From Immundisolibacter sp. (lineage in GTDB: Bacteria > Pseudomonadota > Gammaproteobacteria > Immundisolibacterales > Immundisolibacteraceae): a stretch of 49,630 bases of DNA. Positions 15,920 to 23,704 of the stretch are shown here, piece by piece; the stretch's first letter is position 1; every line of letters begins with the position of its first letter. The position numbers and the translations under genes were made by a program. The stretch is taken from the NCBI RefSeq assembly GCF_041601295.1, contig NZ_JBFIII010000005.1:1-49630 (forward strand), written 5' to 3'. The notes under the pieces are model-generated. The model was given only the letters and a program-made list of their open reading frames with translations. It was not told the DNA's origin and searched no databases.

Positions 15920-16405
15920 TCAATCGCGAAAATTCACAAACTGAAGAGGCAGGTCGAAATCCTCCTGCTGACGCAGCAGGGCGATCACCGCCTGCAGGTC
16001 GTCCCGCTTCTTGCCGGACACCCGCAGCTCGTCGCCCTGGACAGCCGTCTGCACCTTCAGCTTGTGGTCCTTGACCAACTTCACCAGTTTGCGTGCGTGG
16101 TCGGCATCGATACCCTGGCGCACGGTAATGGCCTGAATGGCCTTCTGGCCAACCTCCTGCAGCTTGCCAAGTTCGAGCGCCTTCAGGTCGATACCGCGCT
16201 TGGCCAGACGCATGCGCAACACTTCCAGTAACTGTTCGATCTGGAAGCGGTTGGGCGCCTCGGCAGTCATTACCTCATCCTTGAGCGTCACCTTGGCCCC
16301 AGAGTCCTTGAAGTCAAAACGGGTACCGAGCTCCCGGTTGGTCTGATCAACAGCGTTGGCAACCTCGTGGAGGTCCGATTTTGAAACGACATCAAACGAT
16401 GGCAT
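15920..16405 (-). CDS. yajQ: YajQ-family nucleotide/c-di-GMP-binding protein
   Basis: The 161-residue product starts MPSFDVVSKSDLHEVANAVDQ and contains RFDFKDSGAKV, ANRGIDL-like KRGIDLKALELG and KKVQ-like KLKVQTAVQGDELRVSGKKRDDLQ, ending LPLQFVNFRD. These features and the length are typical of YajQ. Relatives bind c-di-GMP and influence gene expression; others bind nucleotides or tRNA, so the role is family-based. The start is the ATG ending at 16405, with GAGG upstream; the frame is open further upstream but unconserved. It follows rne on the same strand with a 55-nt gap. Confidence 0.9.
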   Translation of the reverse strand: MPSFDVVSKSDLHEVANAVDQTNRELGTRFDFKDSGAKVTLKDEVMTAEAPNRFQIEQLLEVLRMRLAKRGIDLKALELGKLQEVGQKAIQAITVRQGIDADHARKLVKLVKDHKLKVQTAVQGDELRVSGKKRDDLQAVIALLRQQEDFDLPLQFVNFRD

Positions 16406-16460
16406 GCACACCTCGCTCCGGTCCAAAATTGTGAGCAGGATTCGCCCTAATTGAGTGCAG

Positions 16461-18860
16461 TCAGCGGGTATCAACAGTGTGGTCGGGCGCGGACCGACCG
16501 GGCCCGGTTTCGACCTGCGTGAAACCGCTTTCGGCCGGTTGTGGGGTCGGCACCGGCTTCGGCACGAAAGCGGCAACCTCTGCTTGGGTCTGGGTCTGGG
16601 CCTCGGCCAGCGAGCGAACGGGCGTGCTCGCTGCCGCTTCCCTTTCCACCTCCCGGGGTGCGGGCGCAGGTACGCTTACCGGCGCCGCTACCGCCACCGG
16701 GGCAGCTTGCACCGGCGCTACGGGCGCGTTCACTACCCCCGACGCCGCGTCACCATGACCTGACGTCGGGGCGGGAACTCCCTGCGGCGGCCGGGCATCC
16801 TCGGCTACCTCGGGATTCTGGGAACCGGCTTGTTCTTCCTCCCTCGCCCGCCGCGGATTTGGTCGCGCGTCGGCGCCGTTTTGAGGCGCCCGATTCTCGC
16901 TGTTGCCTGACCCCTGACCTTGACCTCGCTGACCGCCGCGACGGCCTCGACCGCGTCCGGTTCTGCCTTCGCGCGGCTCGCGCTGGCCATCCCGCGCGGC
17001 GGTACCGTCGCGGGCAGCCGCGGGCGCTTGCGGCGCGTGTGGACGGGCCGCGGGAGCCGACGAACGGCGCGCGTCCGGCCGTGCGGAAGTGGCTTCAGTC
17101 CGGCCACGTCGGGCTGGCGCCTGACGAACTGCCGGCCCTGATGGCCGCGCTGCTGGCGCTGGCTGGTAGCCAAACAGACTGCGCCAGACACGGGTAAAGA
17201 CGCCGAGTTGGGACTTCACCGGCGCTGTCTCCGGTTCTTGCACCGAACTGGGTGGCGGGGTGCTGCGGATCAGGCGCTGTACCGCCGGCGGCGCGGCGAT
17301 CGGCGCAGGGGGAGCCGCAACCCCTTCGACCGCCACTGCCATCAGGGGCAACTCGTGACTGGGCGTATCCAGCAAGCGCTTGTTCATGTCCTGCACGCGG
17401 GTCCGTTCAAGCTCGTAATGTGGCGTTTCCAGCGCCGGATTGGGCAGGATGATGGGGTTGACCCCAAGCCGCGACCCCAACTCGGCTACAGCGTCACGTT
17501 TTTCATTGAGCAGGTAGGTCGCCACCGCCACCGGCACCTGGACCGCCAGACGCCCGGTTCGCTCCTTGATGGCCTCCTCTTCCAACAGGCGAAGCACGTG
17601 CAAAGCAGTCGATTCCACACTACGGATGGTGCCCTGGCCCTCGCAGCGGGGACAGGTGATATGGCTGGTCTCTTTTAACGAAGTCCGCAGCCGCTGACGC
17701 GACATTTCAAGCAACCCAAACCGTGACAGCTTGCCGATCTGGATGCGCGCGCGATCGGGTTTGAGCGCATCGCGCAAGCGGTCTTCCACCGCCCGCTGGT
17801 TACGGCTTTGCATCATATCGATGAAATCGATCACGATCAGGCCAGCCAGGTCGCGCAGCCGCAGTTGAAGGGCAATCTCGTCGCAGGCTTCAAGGTTGGT
17901 GTTGGTGGCGGTTTCCTCGATATCGCTGCCCTGGGTCGCGCGCGCCGAGTTGATGTCGACCGCGGTCAGCGCCTCGGTATGATCGATTACCAGCGCCCCG
18001 CCGGAGCGTAGCGGCACCTCTCTCCTGTGAGCGGTTTCGATCTGTTGTTCGATCTGGTACCGGATGAACAGCGGAATTTTTTCGTCATACAGCTTCAGCC
18101 GCGGCAGGCTCTGCGGCATCAGCTGCTGCATCAGCAGGTGTGCCTCTTCGTAGGTGGCCGGATCGTCGATCAGGACTTCGGCAATGTCATCCCGGAAGTA
18201 GTCGCGGATCACCCGCGCCACAACATTGTTTTCCTGGTAGATCAGAAACGGCGCTGGCTTGCCGCTGCTGGCGGCGTCGATGGCATTCCACAGCTCCACC
18301 AGATGGTCCAGATCCCATTGCAGCTCGGCCAAGCTGCGCTCGGCAGCGACGGTGCGGGCGATCGTACCCATGCCATCGGGCAATTGCAGCTGCCCCAGCA
18401 TTTCCTTCAGTTCGGCCCGATCGTCGCCCTCTATTTTTCGCGACACCCCGCCTGCGTCCGGGCTGTAGGGCATCAGGACCAAATAGCGACCGGCCAGGCT
18501 GATATGCGTGGTCAGCGCCGCGCCCTTGGTGCCCCGCTCTTCCTTCTCGACCTGAACGGTCACTTCCTGACCTTCGCGGAAGGCGCCGCGAATACTCGAT
18601 TTATTACCCTCGCTGCCTTCAGCTATCAGGTAAGAAGAAGCAACTTCCTTCAGCGGCAGAAAACCGTGGCGGGTACCGCCGTAGTCAACGAAGGCGGCTT
18701 CCAGGCTGGGTTCGACGCGGCGCACGATGCCGCGGTAGATGTTGCCTTTTTTCTGATTCCGGTTCGGAAACTCGATGTCCAGGTCAAAAAGGCGTTGACC
18801 ATCGACGATTGCCACACGCAGTTCTTCGGACTGACGGGCGTTGAACAGGATGCGTTTCAT
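16461..18860 (-). CDS. rne: Ribonuclease E
   Basis: The 799-residue endoribonuclease E starts MKRILFNARQSEELRVAIVDG at the ATG ending at 18860; the upstream open frame lies in the leader and is unconserved. It shows an S1 domain (~35-120), the DNase I-like catalytic region with Asp302 (ALTAVDINSAR) and Asp345 (LIVIDFIDMM), and the zinc-link CPRC at 403-406. After ~550 comes an amphipathic stretch GVFTRVWRSLFG that resembles the membrane-anchoring segment A, then an Arg/Pro/Ala-rich disordered scaffold for degradosome partners. It processes rRNA, tRNA precursors and mRNA at the inner membrane. The 5' leader contains strong palindromes that may support autoregulation, as known in Escherichia coli. 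Confidence 0.95.
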   Translation of the reverse strand: MKRILFNARQSEELRVAIVDGQRLFDLDIEFPNRNQKKGNIYRGIVRRVEPSLEAAFVDYGGTRHGFLPLKEVASSYLIAEGSEGNKSSIRGAFREGQEVTVQVEKEERGTKGAALTTHISLAGRYLVLMPYSPDAGGVSRKIEGDDRAELKEMLGQLQLPDGMGTIARTVAAERSLAELQWDLDHLVELWNAIDAASSGKPAPFLIYQENNVVARVIRDYFRDDIAEVLIDDPATYEEAHLLMQQLMPQSLPRLKLYDEKIPLFIRYQIEQQIETAHRREVPLRSGGALVIDHTEALTAVDINSARATQGSDIEETATNTNLEACDEIALQLRLRDLAGLIVIDFIDMMQSRNQRAVEDRLRDALKPDRARIQIGKLSRFGLLEMSRQRLRTSLKETSHITCPRCEGQGTIRSVESTALHVLRLLEEEAIKERTGRLAVQVPVAVATYLLNEKRDAVAELGSRLGVNPIILPNPALETPHYELERTRVQDMNKRLLDTPSHELPLMAVAVEGVAAPPAPIAAPPAVQRLIRSTPPPSSVQEPETAPVKSQLGVFTRVWRSLFGYQPAPAARPSGPAVRQAPARRGRTEATSARPDARRSSAPAARPHAPQAPAAARDGTAARDGQREPREGRTGRGRGRRGGQRGQGQGSGNSENRAPQNGADARPNPRRAREEEQAGSQNPEVAEDARPPQGVPAPTSGHGDAASGVVNAPVAPVQAAPVAVAAPVSVPAPAPREVEREAAASTPVRSLAEAQTQTQAEVAAFVPKPVPTPQPAESGFTQVETGPGRSAPDHTVDTR

Positions 18861-19210
18861 TGGGGACGTCTCGTGGCGAGCGCACAGCGGCATACCGCGT
18901 GTCGGACGGCAAGGCCCCCAGGAACAGGGGCCAACAGGCCGGCACGCCGTCATGGGGCGTGGCGCAAAGGGCTTGGACTGGACCTGCGACGATTTTGGTC
19001 CGCGCGGACCAACGCAGGAGGAATAGAATGGTGCGTGTGAAACTGGTTGCAGCGGCCCCGGCGCGCGAGACCGGAACAGTGAACAAGACGAAGGTGACAA
19101 CGCCGATGGCGTGGAGCCAACGGCGCAGCATCGCTGCCAAATTCTTTTCGCGGTTCATGGTGGCCACTGCACCGACACATTAACACGCCATGACAAGGGT
19201 TTATACAGGG
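18861..19210. promoter_or_regulatory. Divergent rne / rluC intergenic region
   Basis: These ~350 nt separate divergent rne and rluC and hold the rne 5' leader. They contain an 18-bp perfect palindrome (18995-19012) and a second stem, GGCCCC (18913-18918) with GGGGCC (18927-18932). A minus-strand open frame with a hydrophobic start crosses the region into rne but is probably chance. Clear promoter hexamers were not recognised. Confidence 0.5.
18995..19012 (-). promoter_or_regulatory. 18-bp perfect palindrome in the rne leader
   Basis: TTGGTCCGCGCGGACCAA is a perfect palindrome, 135 nt upstream of the rne start codon. As RNA it can fold into a 7-bp stem with a GCGC loop; as DNA it could bind a dimeric regulator. 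Escherichia coli rne is autoregulated through hairpins in its long 5' UTR, so an equivalent role is plausible but inferred. Confidence 0.5.
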
Positions 19211-20179
19211 ATGCCGACAGCAGCCAACAGCCAAGTGGCCTATGTCAGCGTCGCCGACGATCAGGCCGGACAACGGGTGGATAATTTCTTGCTCGCGCGC
19301 TTTCGTGGCTTGCCGCGCAGCCGTGTGTACCGCTTGCTGCGGCGTGGCGAAGTGCGTGTGAACGGCGGGCGCGCCAAACCAGAGCACCGCTTGCAGGCCG
19401 GTGATCGAGTGCGACTACCCCCAGTCGATTTGCAAGCCCCACGCCCACCGACACAGGCATCCGCGGACCAGCTCACGACCCTCGCCGGCTGCATCCTGTT
19501 CGAAGATGAGCGGTTACTGGTTCTGGACAAGCCGGCTGGTCTGGCCTGCCATGGTGGCAGTGGCATCAGCTTCGGCGTGATTGAAGCACTGCGCCAGATG
19601 CGCGCCAATCAGCCTTTTCTGGAACTGGTACACCGACTGGACCGGGACACGTCCGGCTGTCTGCTGATTGCCAAGCGGCGCAGCACCCTGCGCAGCCTGC
19701 ATGAGCAATTGCGTACCGGCGCGATAAAGAAGCGCTACCTGGCTTTGCTGCTGGGAAACCTGGTCCGAAAACGACAACAGGTAGACGCACCGCTGGCGCG
19801 CTATGAGCGCGGTGGGGAGCGGCTGGTTCGGGTAGATCCCGAAGGTAAGCCTGCGCAGACGGTATTTTACCTTCGCGAGCGATTCGCCGCCGCCAGCTTT
19901 GTCGAAGCCGAACTGCTGTCCGGGCGTACCCATCAGATCCGGGTACACGCGGCGCACCTGGGTTGCCCACTGGCCGGTGACCCCAAGTACGGAGACCGTG
20001 CCGCCGAGGTGGCGCTGGGTCAGATTGGCCTGGACAGGCTGTTTCTACACGCGTCGCGGATCGAAGTCCTGCCGCTGGAGGGTTGCGCACGGCAGGTGTT
20101 CGAAGCGCCGCTACCGACCGCTCTTAGGGTGCCGCTTGAGCGTTTACGCGCCGCCAACACAAAGGTGACAAACACATGA
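19211..20179 (+). CDS. rluC: 23S rRNA pseudouridine synthase RluC
   Basis: The protein has an N-terminal S4 RNA-binding domain (QRVDNFLLARFRGLPRSRVYRLLRRGEVRVNG) and a pseudouridine synthase domain with the catalytic motif HRLDRDTSGCLL and RTHQIRVHAAHLGCPLAGDPKYG. RluC modifies U955, U2504 and U2580 in E. coli 23S rRNA. I start at the ATG at 19211, which leaves an AAGGG about 10 nt upstream and a family-like leader length; an ATG seven codons earlier at 19190 is the alternative. It overlaps the following S49 peptidase gene by 4 nt and is divergent from rne, the usual gammaproteobacterial order. Confidence 0.92.
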   Translation: MPTAANSQVAYVSVADDQAGQRVDNFLLARFRGLPRSRVYRLLRRGEVRVNGGRAKPEHRLQAGDRVRLPPVDLQAPRPPTQASADQLTTLAGCILFEDERLLVLDKPAGLACHGGSGISFGVIEALRQMRANQPFLELVHRLDRDTSGCLLIAKRRSTLRSLHEQLRTGAIKKRYLALLLGNLVRKRQQVDAPLARYERGGERLVRVDPEGKPAQTVFYLRERFAAASFVEAELLSGRTHQIRVHAAHLGCPLAGDPKYGDRAAEVALGQIGLDRLFLHASRIEVLPLEGCARQVFEAPLPTALRVPLERLRAANTKVTNT

Positions 20180-21126
20180 ATGATGATTCACACCCTGGTT
20201 CCTGGGAGCGCGAACTGATTGAACGCGTGCTGCAAGGCACGCTGATCGAGCAGCGGCGAGCCCGCCGCTGGCGCAACTTTCTGCGCCTGCTGTCGCTCAG
20301 TCTGATTATGGCCGTGCTGGCAACGGTGCTGTTTCGCAACGAGATGGGAGTGCCCACGGTCACCCGCCGCCACACCGCTTTGGTACAGTTGAACGGCATC
20401 ATCGCGCCCGGGACTGACGCCAACGCCGACATCATCATTGAGTCGCTGCGCGCTGCCTATGACAACACTCACGTCGCCGGCGTGGTGCTGCGCATCGACA
20501 GTCCCGGCGGCAGCCCGGTACAAGCGGGTCGCATCAACGCCGAGATCAAGCGCCTGCGTAAGCTGCACCCGACCGTGCCCTTACATGCGGTCATCGACGA
20601 CATCTGCGCCTCCGGCGGCTATTTCGTCGCCGTGGCGGCTGACAATATCTACGCCGACCGCGCCAGCGTGGTCGGCTCGATAGGCGTGTTGATGAATGGC
20701 TTCGGCTTTGTCGGGGCGATGGACAAACTGGGCGTGGAGCGCCGCTTGGTGACCGCGGGCGCCCACAAGGGATTTCTGGATCCGTTCTCGCCTAGCGACC
20801 CGGTCGACCTGCAGCATGCCCGCGGGCTGCTGAAAGCCATTCACGGGCAGTTCATTGAAGTCGTCAAACAGGGTCGCGGCGAGCGACTGAAAAACGACCC
20901 GGATTTGTTCTCGGGCCTGATCTGGACCGGCGAGCAAGGGCTGAAGCTGGGACTGGTCGATGCTCTGGGCGATACCGACTGGGTGGCGCGCGAAGTATTC
21001 AAGGCCGACAAGGTGGTCGACTACACCGTGCGCCCGGATTATTTCTCGCGCCTGATCCGTAGCACAGGCAGCGAGGCGGCTGCCGGCATGCTCAACGCCC
21101 TGGGGGAACGCCTGCGCTGGCAGTAG
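20176..21126 (+). CDS. S49-family signal-peptide peptidase-like protease
   Basis: This 316-residue membrane-anchored protein has one transmembrane segment (~37-55, FLRLLSLSLIMAVLATVLF) followed by an S49 domain. The substrate-binding strand VLRIDSPGG, the catalytic serine in CASGGYFVA (Ser146) and the catalytic lysine in AHKGFLDPF (Lys198) give the Ser/Lys dyad of SppA/SohB enzymes. Such enzymes degrade cleaved signal peptides or membrane protein fragments. The short single-domain form matches proteobacterial S49 peptidases encoded after rluC. It starts within the rluC stop (ATGA), suggesting coupling. It converges on yceF with a 15-nt gap. Confidence 0.9.
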   Translation: MNDDSHPGSWERELIERVLQGTLIEQRRARRWRNFLRLLSLSLIMAVLATVLFRNEMGVPTVTRRHTALVQLNGIIAPGTDANADIIIESLRAAYDNTHVAGVVLRIDSPGGSPVQAGRINAEIKRLRKLHPTVPLHAVIDDICASGGYFVAVAADNIYADRASVVGSIGVLMNGFGFVGAMDKLGVERRLVTAGAHKGFLDPFSPSDPVDLQHARGLLKAIHGQFIEVVKQGRGERLKNDPDLFSGLIWTGEQGLKLGLVDALGDTDWVAREVFKADKVVDYTVRPDYFSRLIRSTGSEAAAGMLNALGERLRWQ

Positions 21127-21141
21127 TCTGGGGCGCCAGCG

Positions 21142-21732
21142 TCAGGGCATCGCAATGCCCTCCTCGCTCAACAATTCGCTCAGCGCGATCAGCGGCAGGC
21201 CCAGGAGTGCCGTGGGGTCATCGCCTGTCATGCGCTGGCACAGAACGATACCCAAACCTTCTGAACGGAGCGCGCCAGCGCAGTCGAACGGCTGCTCACG
21301 AGCCAGGTATCGCTCGATCTGACGATCGCTCAATACGCGCATCTGCACCTCGAACGGCACCAGGCGTGTACGCGCCTGCCCGGTTGCGCTATTCAGCAGG
21401 CATACCGCCGTCAGAAAATGCACGACACGCCCCGACGCCAACGCCAGTTGCGCCGCCGCGGCCGCATGATTGCCGGGTTTGCCGAGCACCTGCTCACCCA
21501 CCACCGCCACCTGATCCGAACCGACGATCAGATGTGCCGGCAGCGCCTGGGCAACGGACCACGCCTTGGCCTGAGCCAGGCGAACCGCGAGCTGGGCCGG
21601 CGCCTCGCCGGGCTGCGCTGTCTCGTCGGCCTGCGGCGCCTGCACACCAAACGGCAGCCCCAACCGGGCAATCAGCTCGCGACGCGGATTCGACGTGGAG
21701 GCAAGCATAAGCACTGGCTGGAGTTCGGTCAT
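21142..21732 (-). CDS. yceF: Maf/YceF-family nucleotide pyrophosphatase
   Basis: The 196-residue protein has the Maf signature: LMLASTSNPRRELIARLG (phosphate-binding N-terminus), ADETAQPGEAPAQLAVRLAQAKA, IVGSDQVAVVG and LGKPGNHAAAAAQLALASG. The Asp in GSDQV and the SxxR element fit the YceF subgroup, which hydrolyses m7GTP in vitro in E. coli. The C-terminus, GDDPTALLGLPLIAL, is complete. It is divergent from yceD, as in many gammaproteobacteria, and they share a 114-nt intergenic region. Confidence 0.9.
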   Translation of the reverse strand: MTELQPVLMLASTSNPRRELIARLGLPFGVQAPQADETAQPGEAPAQLAVRLAQAKAWSVAQALPAHLIVGSDQVAVVGEQVLGKPGNHAAAAAQLALASGRVVHFLTAVCLLNSATGQARTRLVPFEVQMRVLSDRQIERYLAREQPFDCAGALRSEGLGIVLCQRMTGDDPTALLGLPLIALSELLSEEGIAMP

Positions 21733-21807
21733 CGGCTAATCACGTGGTTAATGAGCAAGCTCAGATTCTAGGCTGCGTGGGCTGACTCAGAAACCGGCGT
21801 TGGGATT

Positions 21808-21836
21808 TTGACAGCACCCAGGGGCGCGACTAAACT
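21808..21836 (+). promoter_or_regulatory. Sigma-70-type promoter of yceD-rpmF-fab cluster
   Basis: TTGACA at 21808-21813 is a consensus -35 and is followed after exactly 17 nt by TAAACT at 21831-21836, a four-of-six -10. The predicted transcript start, near 21843, lies only a few bases before the yceD ATG at 21847. The -35 itself includes the TTG that would otherwise give a longer reading of yceD. Confidence 0.6.
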
Positions 21837-21846
21837 GCGCGCCCTT

Positions 21847-22350
21847 ATGCTGGGGCGGTTACCAGAATTCATAGACCCGTACGACTGGGCCAAGGCCGGT
21901 CGCGAGCTTTCTGGTCGTCTGCCGCTGGCGAGTCTTGGGCGATTGTGTGCCAACCTGGCAACAGACCAGGGCTGGGTGGAGGTGGCGCTCCGGTTCGCGC
22001 TGATTGATACCGGCCGGCCAGTGCTGACCGGGAGCGCATCGTGTGACGTCATGGTGCGCTGTCAGCGATGCGTAGAGCCCTTGCCGGTGCACCTGAACGC
22101 ACCGATTCAGCTAGGGATCGTACCGAGCGATGCTGCTGCGGCAAGGCTGCAGGCTGGCTATGAACCCTTATTGTGTCGGTCTGGCGAGAATTTGGCGGTT
22201 GCCGACCTGGTGGAGGACGAGTTATTGCTGGTGCTGCCGGACTATCCGCATCATGCCGCAGGCGCCTGCCAGGCTGTAACGGTGCCGGCCGAGTCCCAGG
22301 AGCAACTACAGCCGTTTGCGGTACTCCGCAACTTAAAGAAAAAAGGGTGA
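21847..22350 (+). CDS. yceD: YceD (DUF177), 23S rRNA accumulation protein
   Basis: The product MLGRLPEFIDPYDWAKAGRE has the normal YceD start and continues to the conserved cysteine segment VRCQRCVEPLPVHL and the acidic VADLVEDELLLVLPDYP. Residue count is 167, usual for the family. YceD affects 23S rRNA accumulation and is conserved beside rpmF. I choose the ATG at 21847 over the TTG at 21808 because that TTG lies within a consensus -35 hexamer and the extra residues are unconserved. This makes the message almost leaderless from the predicted promoter. Confidence 0.88.
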   Translation: MLGRLPEFIDPYDWAKAGRELSGRLPLASLGRLCANLATDQGWVEVALRFALIDTGRPVLTGSASCDVMVRCQRCVEPLPVHLNAPIQLGIVPSDAAAARLQAGYEPLLCRSGENLAVADLVEDELLLVLPDYPHHAAGACQAVTVPAESQEQLQPFAVLRNLKKKG

Positions 22351-22424
22351 TTGCCTATTGGTGAAGTCGCGCAACCGGCCTGGTATCACGCCGGCACCGG
22401 CCCACAAGGTTTAAGCATCATACT

Positions 22425-22445
22425 GTCCTGGTTCTGAACCAGGAC
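22425..22445 (+). promoter_or_regulatory. Perfect 10-bp inverted repeat upstream of rpmF
   Basis: GTCCTGGTTC (22425-22434) and GAACCAGGAC (22436-22445) are perfect arms around a single T, 57 nt before the rpmF ATG. The RNA could form an ~8-bp stem with a tight loop. No T-tract follows, so it is unlikely to be an intrinsic terminator. A processing, stability or translational-control role for the L32 message is possible. Confidence 0.5.
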
Positions 22446-22501
22446 TTCTCCCGCGAAAAGACCTCCCGCTCGTCGGGCAAGACCACTTACAGGACCCGTC
22501 A

Positions 22502-22684
22502 ATGGCCGTTCAACAGGATCACAAAAGTCGCTCCAAGCGCGGCATGCGCCGCTCGCACGACGCACTTAAGGCACCCACGCTATCGGTGGAACCCACCACC
22601 GGCGAAGTGCACTTGCGCCATCACGTCAGCGCCACTGGCTACTACCGGGGCCGTAAGGTCATCGACACCGGCAAGGGCGAGTAA
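22502..22684 (+). CDS. rpmF: 50S ribosomal protein L32
   Basis: The 60-residue basic protein MAVQQDHKSRSKRGMRRSHD, with HHVSATGYYRGRKVI near the C-terminus, is bacterial L32 of normal length in the form lacking the zinc-binding cysteines. It is a large-subunit component near the peptidyl-transferase region. It lies between yceD and plsX, the conserved place where it couples ribosome and phospholipid/fatty-acid genes. Only 3 nt separate its stop from the plsX start. Confidence 0.95.
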   Translation: MAVQQDHKSRSKRGMRRSHDALKAPTLSVEPTTGEVHLRHHVSATGYYRGRKVIDTGKGE

Positions 22685-22687
22685 ACA

Positions 22688-23704
22688 TTGAGCCTGGTGG
22701 TTGCCGTGGACGCGATGGGGGGCGACCACGGCCCGCGCGTCGTGGTCCCGGCGGCGCTCAGCTTCCTGCGCCAGCGCCAGGATGTACGCCTGATCCTGGT
22801 CGGTGATCAGGCTGCCATACGGGCACTGATGCCGGTTGACGCCGAAGGCCAGGGGCTGGACGTACACCACGCGAGCCAGGTTATCGAAATGGACGAGTCC
22901 CCTGCCAAGGCGCTGCGTAACAAGAAAGACTCCTCGCTGCGTTTGGCCATCGACCTGGTCGCGGCCGGGCATGCCCAGGCCTGCGTCAGCGCTGGCAACA
23001 CGGGCGCACTGATGGCGACCGCCCGCTTCGTACTACATATGCTGCCGGGTATCGAACGCCCCGCTATCGTACGCGCCTTGCCGACCATGCGCGGCGAAAC
23101 CTACCTGCTGGACCTGGGCGCCAACACCGAGTGCAGCGCCGCCCAGCTGTGCGAGTTCGCGGTGATGAGTGCGGTGCTGGTCGAGGCCCTGGGCAAACGG
23201 GAAAACCCGAGTGTTGGCTTGCTCAATATCGGTAGCGAAGCGACCAAGGGCACCGACACCGTGCAGCGGGCCGCCGAATTGATACGTGACAGCGGCCTCA
23301 ACTTTCACGGCTACGTTGAAGGAGACGATATCTACGCCGGCACCACTGATATCGTGGTGTGTGACGGGTTCGTCGGAAACGTGGCTCTCAAGACCAGCGA
23401 GGGCTTGGCCCGCATGGTCAGCCAGGTGTTACGGGACGAGTTCAGCAAGACCCTGCTGCGACGCCTGTGCGCGCTGGCCTCCTGGCCTGCCTTGCGAGCC
23501 GTACGCAAGCAGCTCGACCCGCGCGCCTATAACGGCGCCAGCCTGCTTGGCCTGACTGCGCCAGTGATCAAGAGCCACGGTGGAACCGACGAAGTCGGCT
23601 TTACCCATGCCATCGCTGAAGCGGCTGCGCAGGCGCAGGCGCAGGTACCGCAGCGCATCGCCGAACGCCTGGCCACCTCATCGCTACAGGCCTGCAGCGC
23701 ATGA
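22688..23704 (+). CDS. plsX: Phosphate acyltransferase PlsX
   Basis: The 338-residue protein begins VVAVDAMGGDHGPRVVVPAALSF and has the phosphotransacetylase-like fold with VSAGNTGALMATARFVL, LLDLGANTECSAAQLCEFA and GFVGNVALKTSEGLARM. PlsX turns acyl-ACP and phosphate into acyl phosphate, the first committed intermediate for glycerol-3-phosphate acylation by PlsY, at the inner face of the membrane. The only well-placed start is TTG at 22688, giving MSLVVAVDAMGG. It overlaps the start of fabH. Confidence 0.94.
   Translation: MSLVVAVDAMGGDHGPRVVVPAALSFLRQRQDVRLILVGDQAAIRALMPVDAEGQGLDVHHASQVIEMDESPAKALRNKKDSSLRLAIDLVAAGHAQACVSAGNTGALMATARFVLHMLPGIERPAIVRALPTMRGETYLLDLGANTECSAAQLCEFAVMSAVLVEALGKRENPSVGLLNIGSEATKGTDTVQRAAELIRDSGLNFHGYVEGDDIYAGTTDIVVCDGFVGNVALKTSEGLARMVSQVLRDEFSKTLLRRLCALASWPALRAVRKQLDPRAYNGASLLGLTAPVIKSHGGTDEVGFTHAIAEAAAQAQAQVPQRIAERLATSSLQACSA

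Noticed and set aside
18784..19167. Minus-strand frame of 127 codons upstream of rne with a hydrophobic N-terminus resembling a signal peptide
   Set aside because: It runs into rne in another frame, loses any protein-like composition after ~50 residues and has no clear ribosome site.
21145..21160. GGGCAT/ATGCCC stem near the convergent ends of the S49 peptidase and yceF genes as a terminator
   Set aside because: It is inside the yceF coding end and is not followed by a T-tract in either direction.
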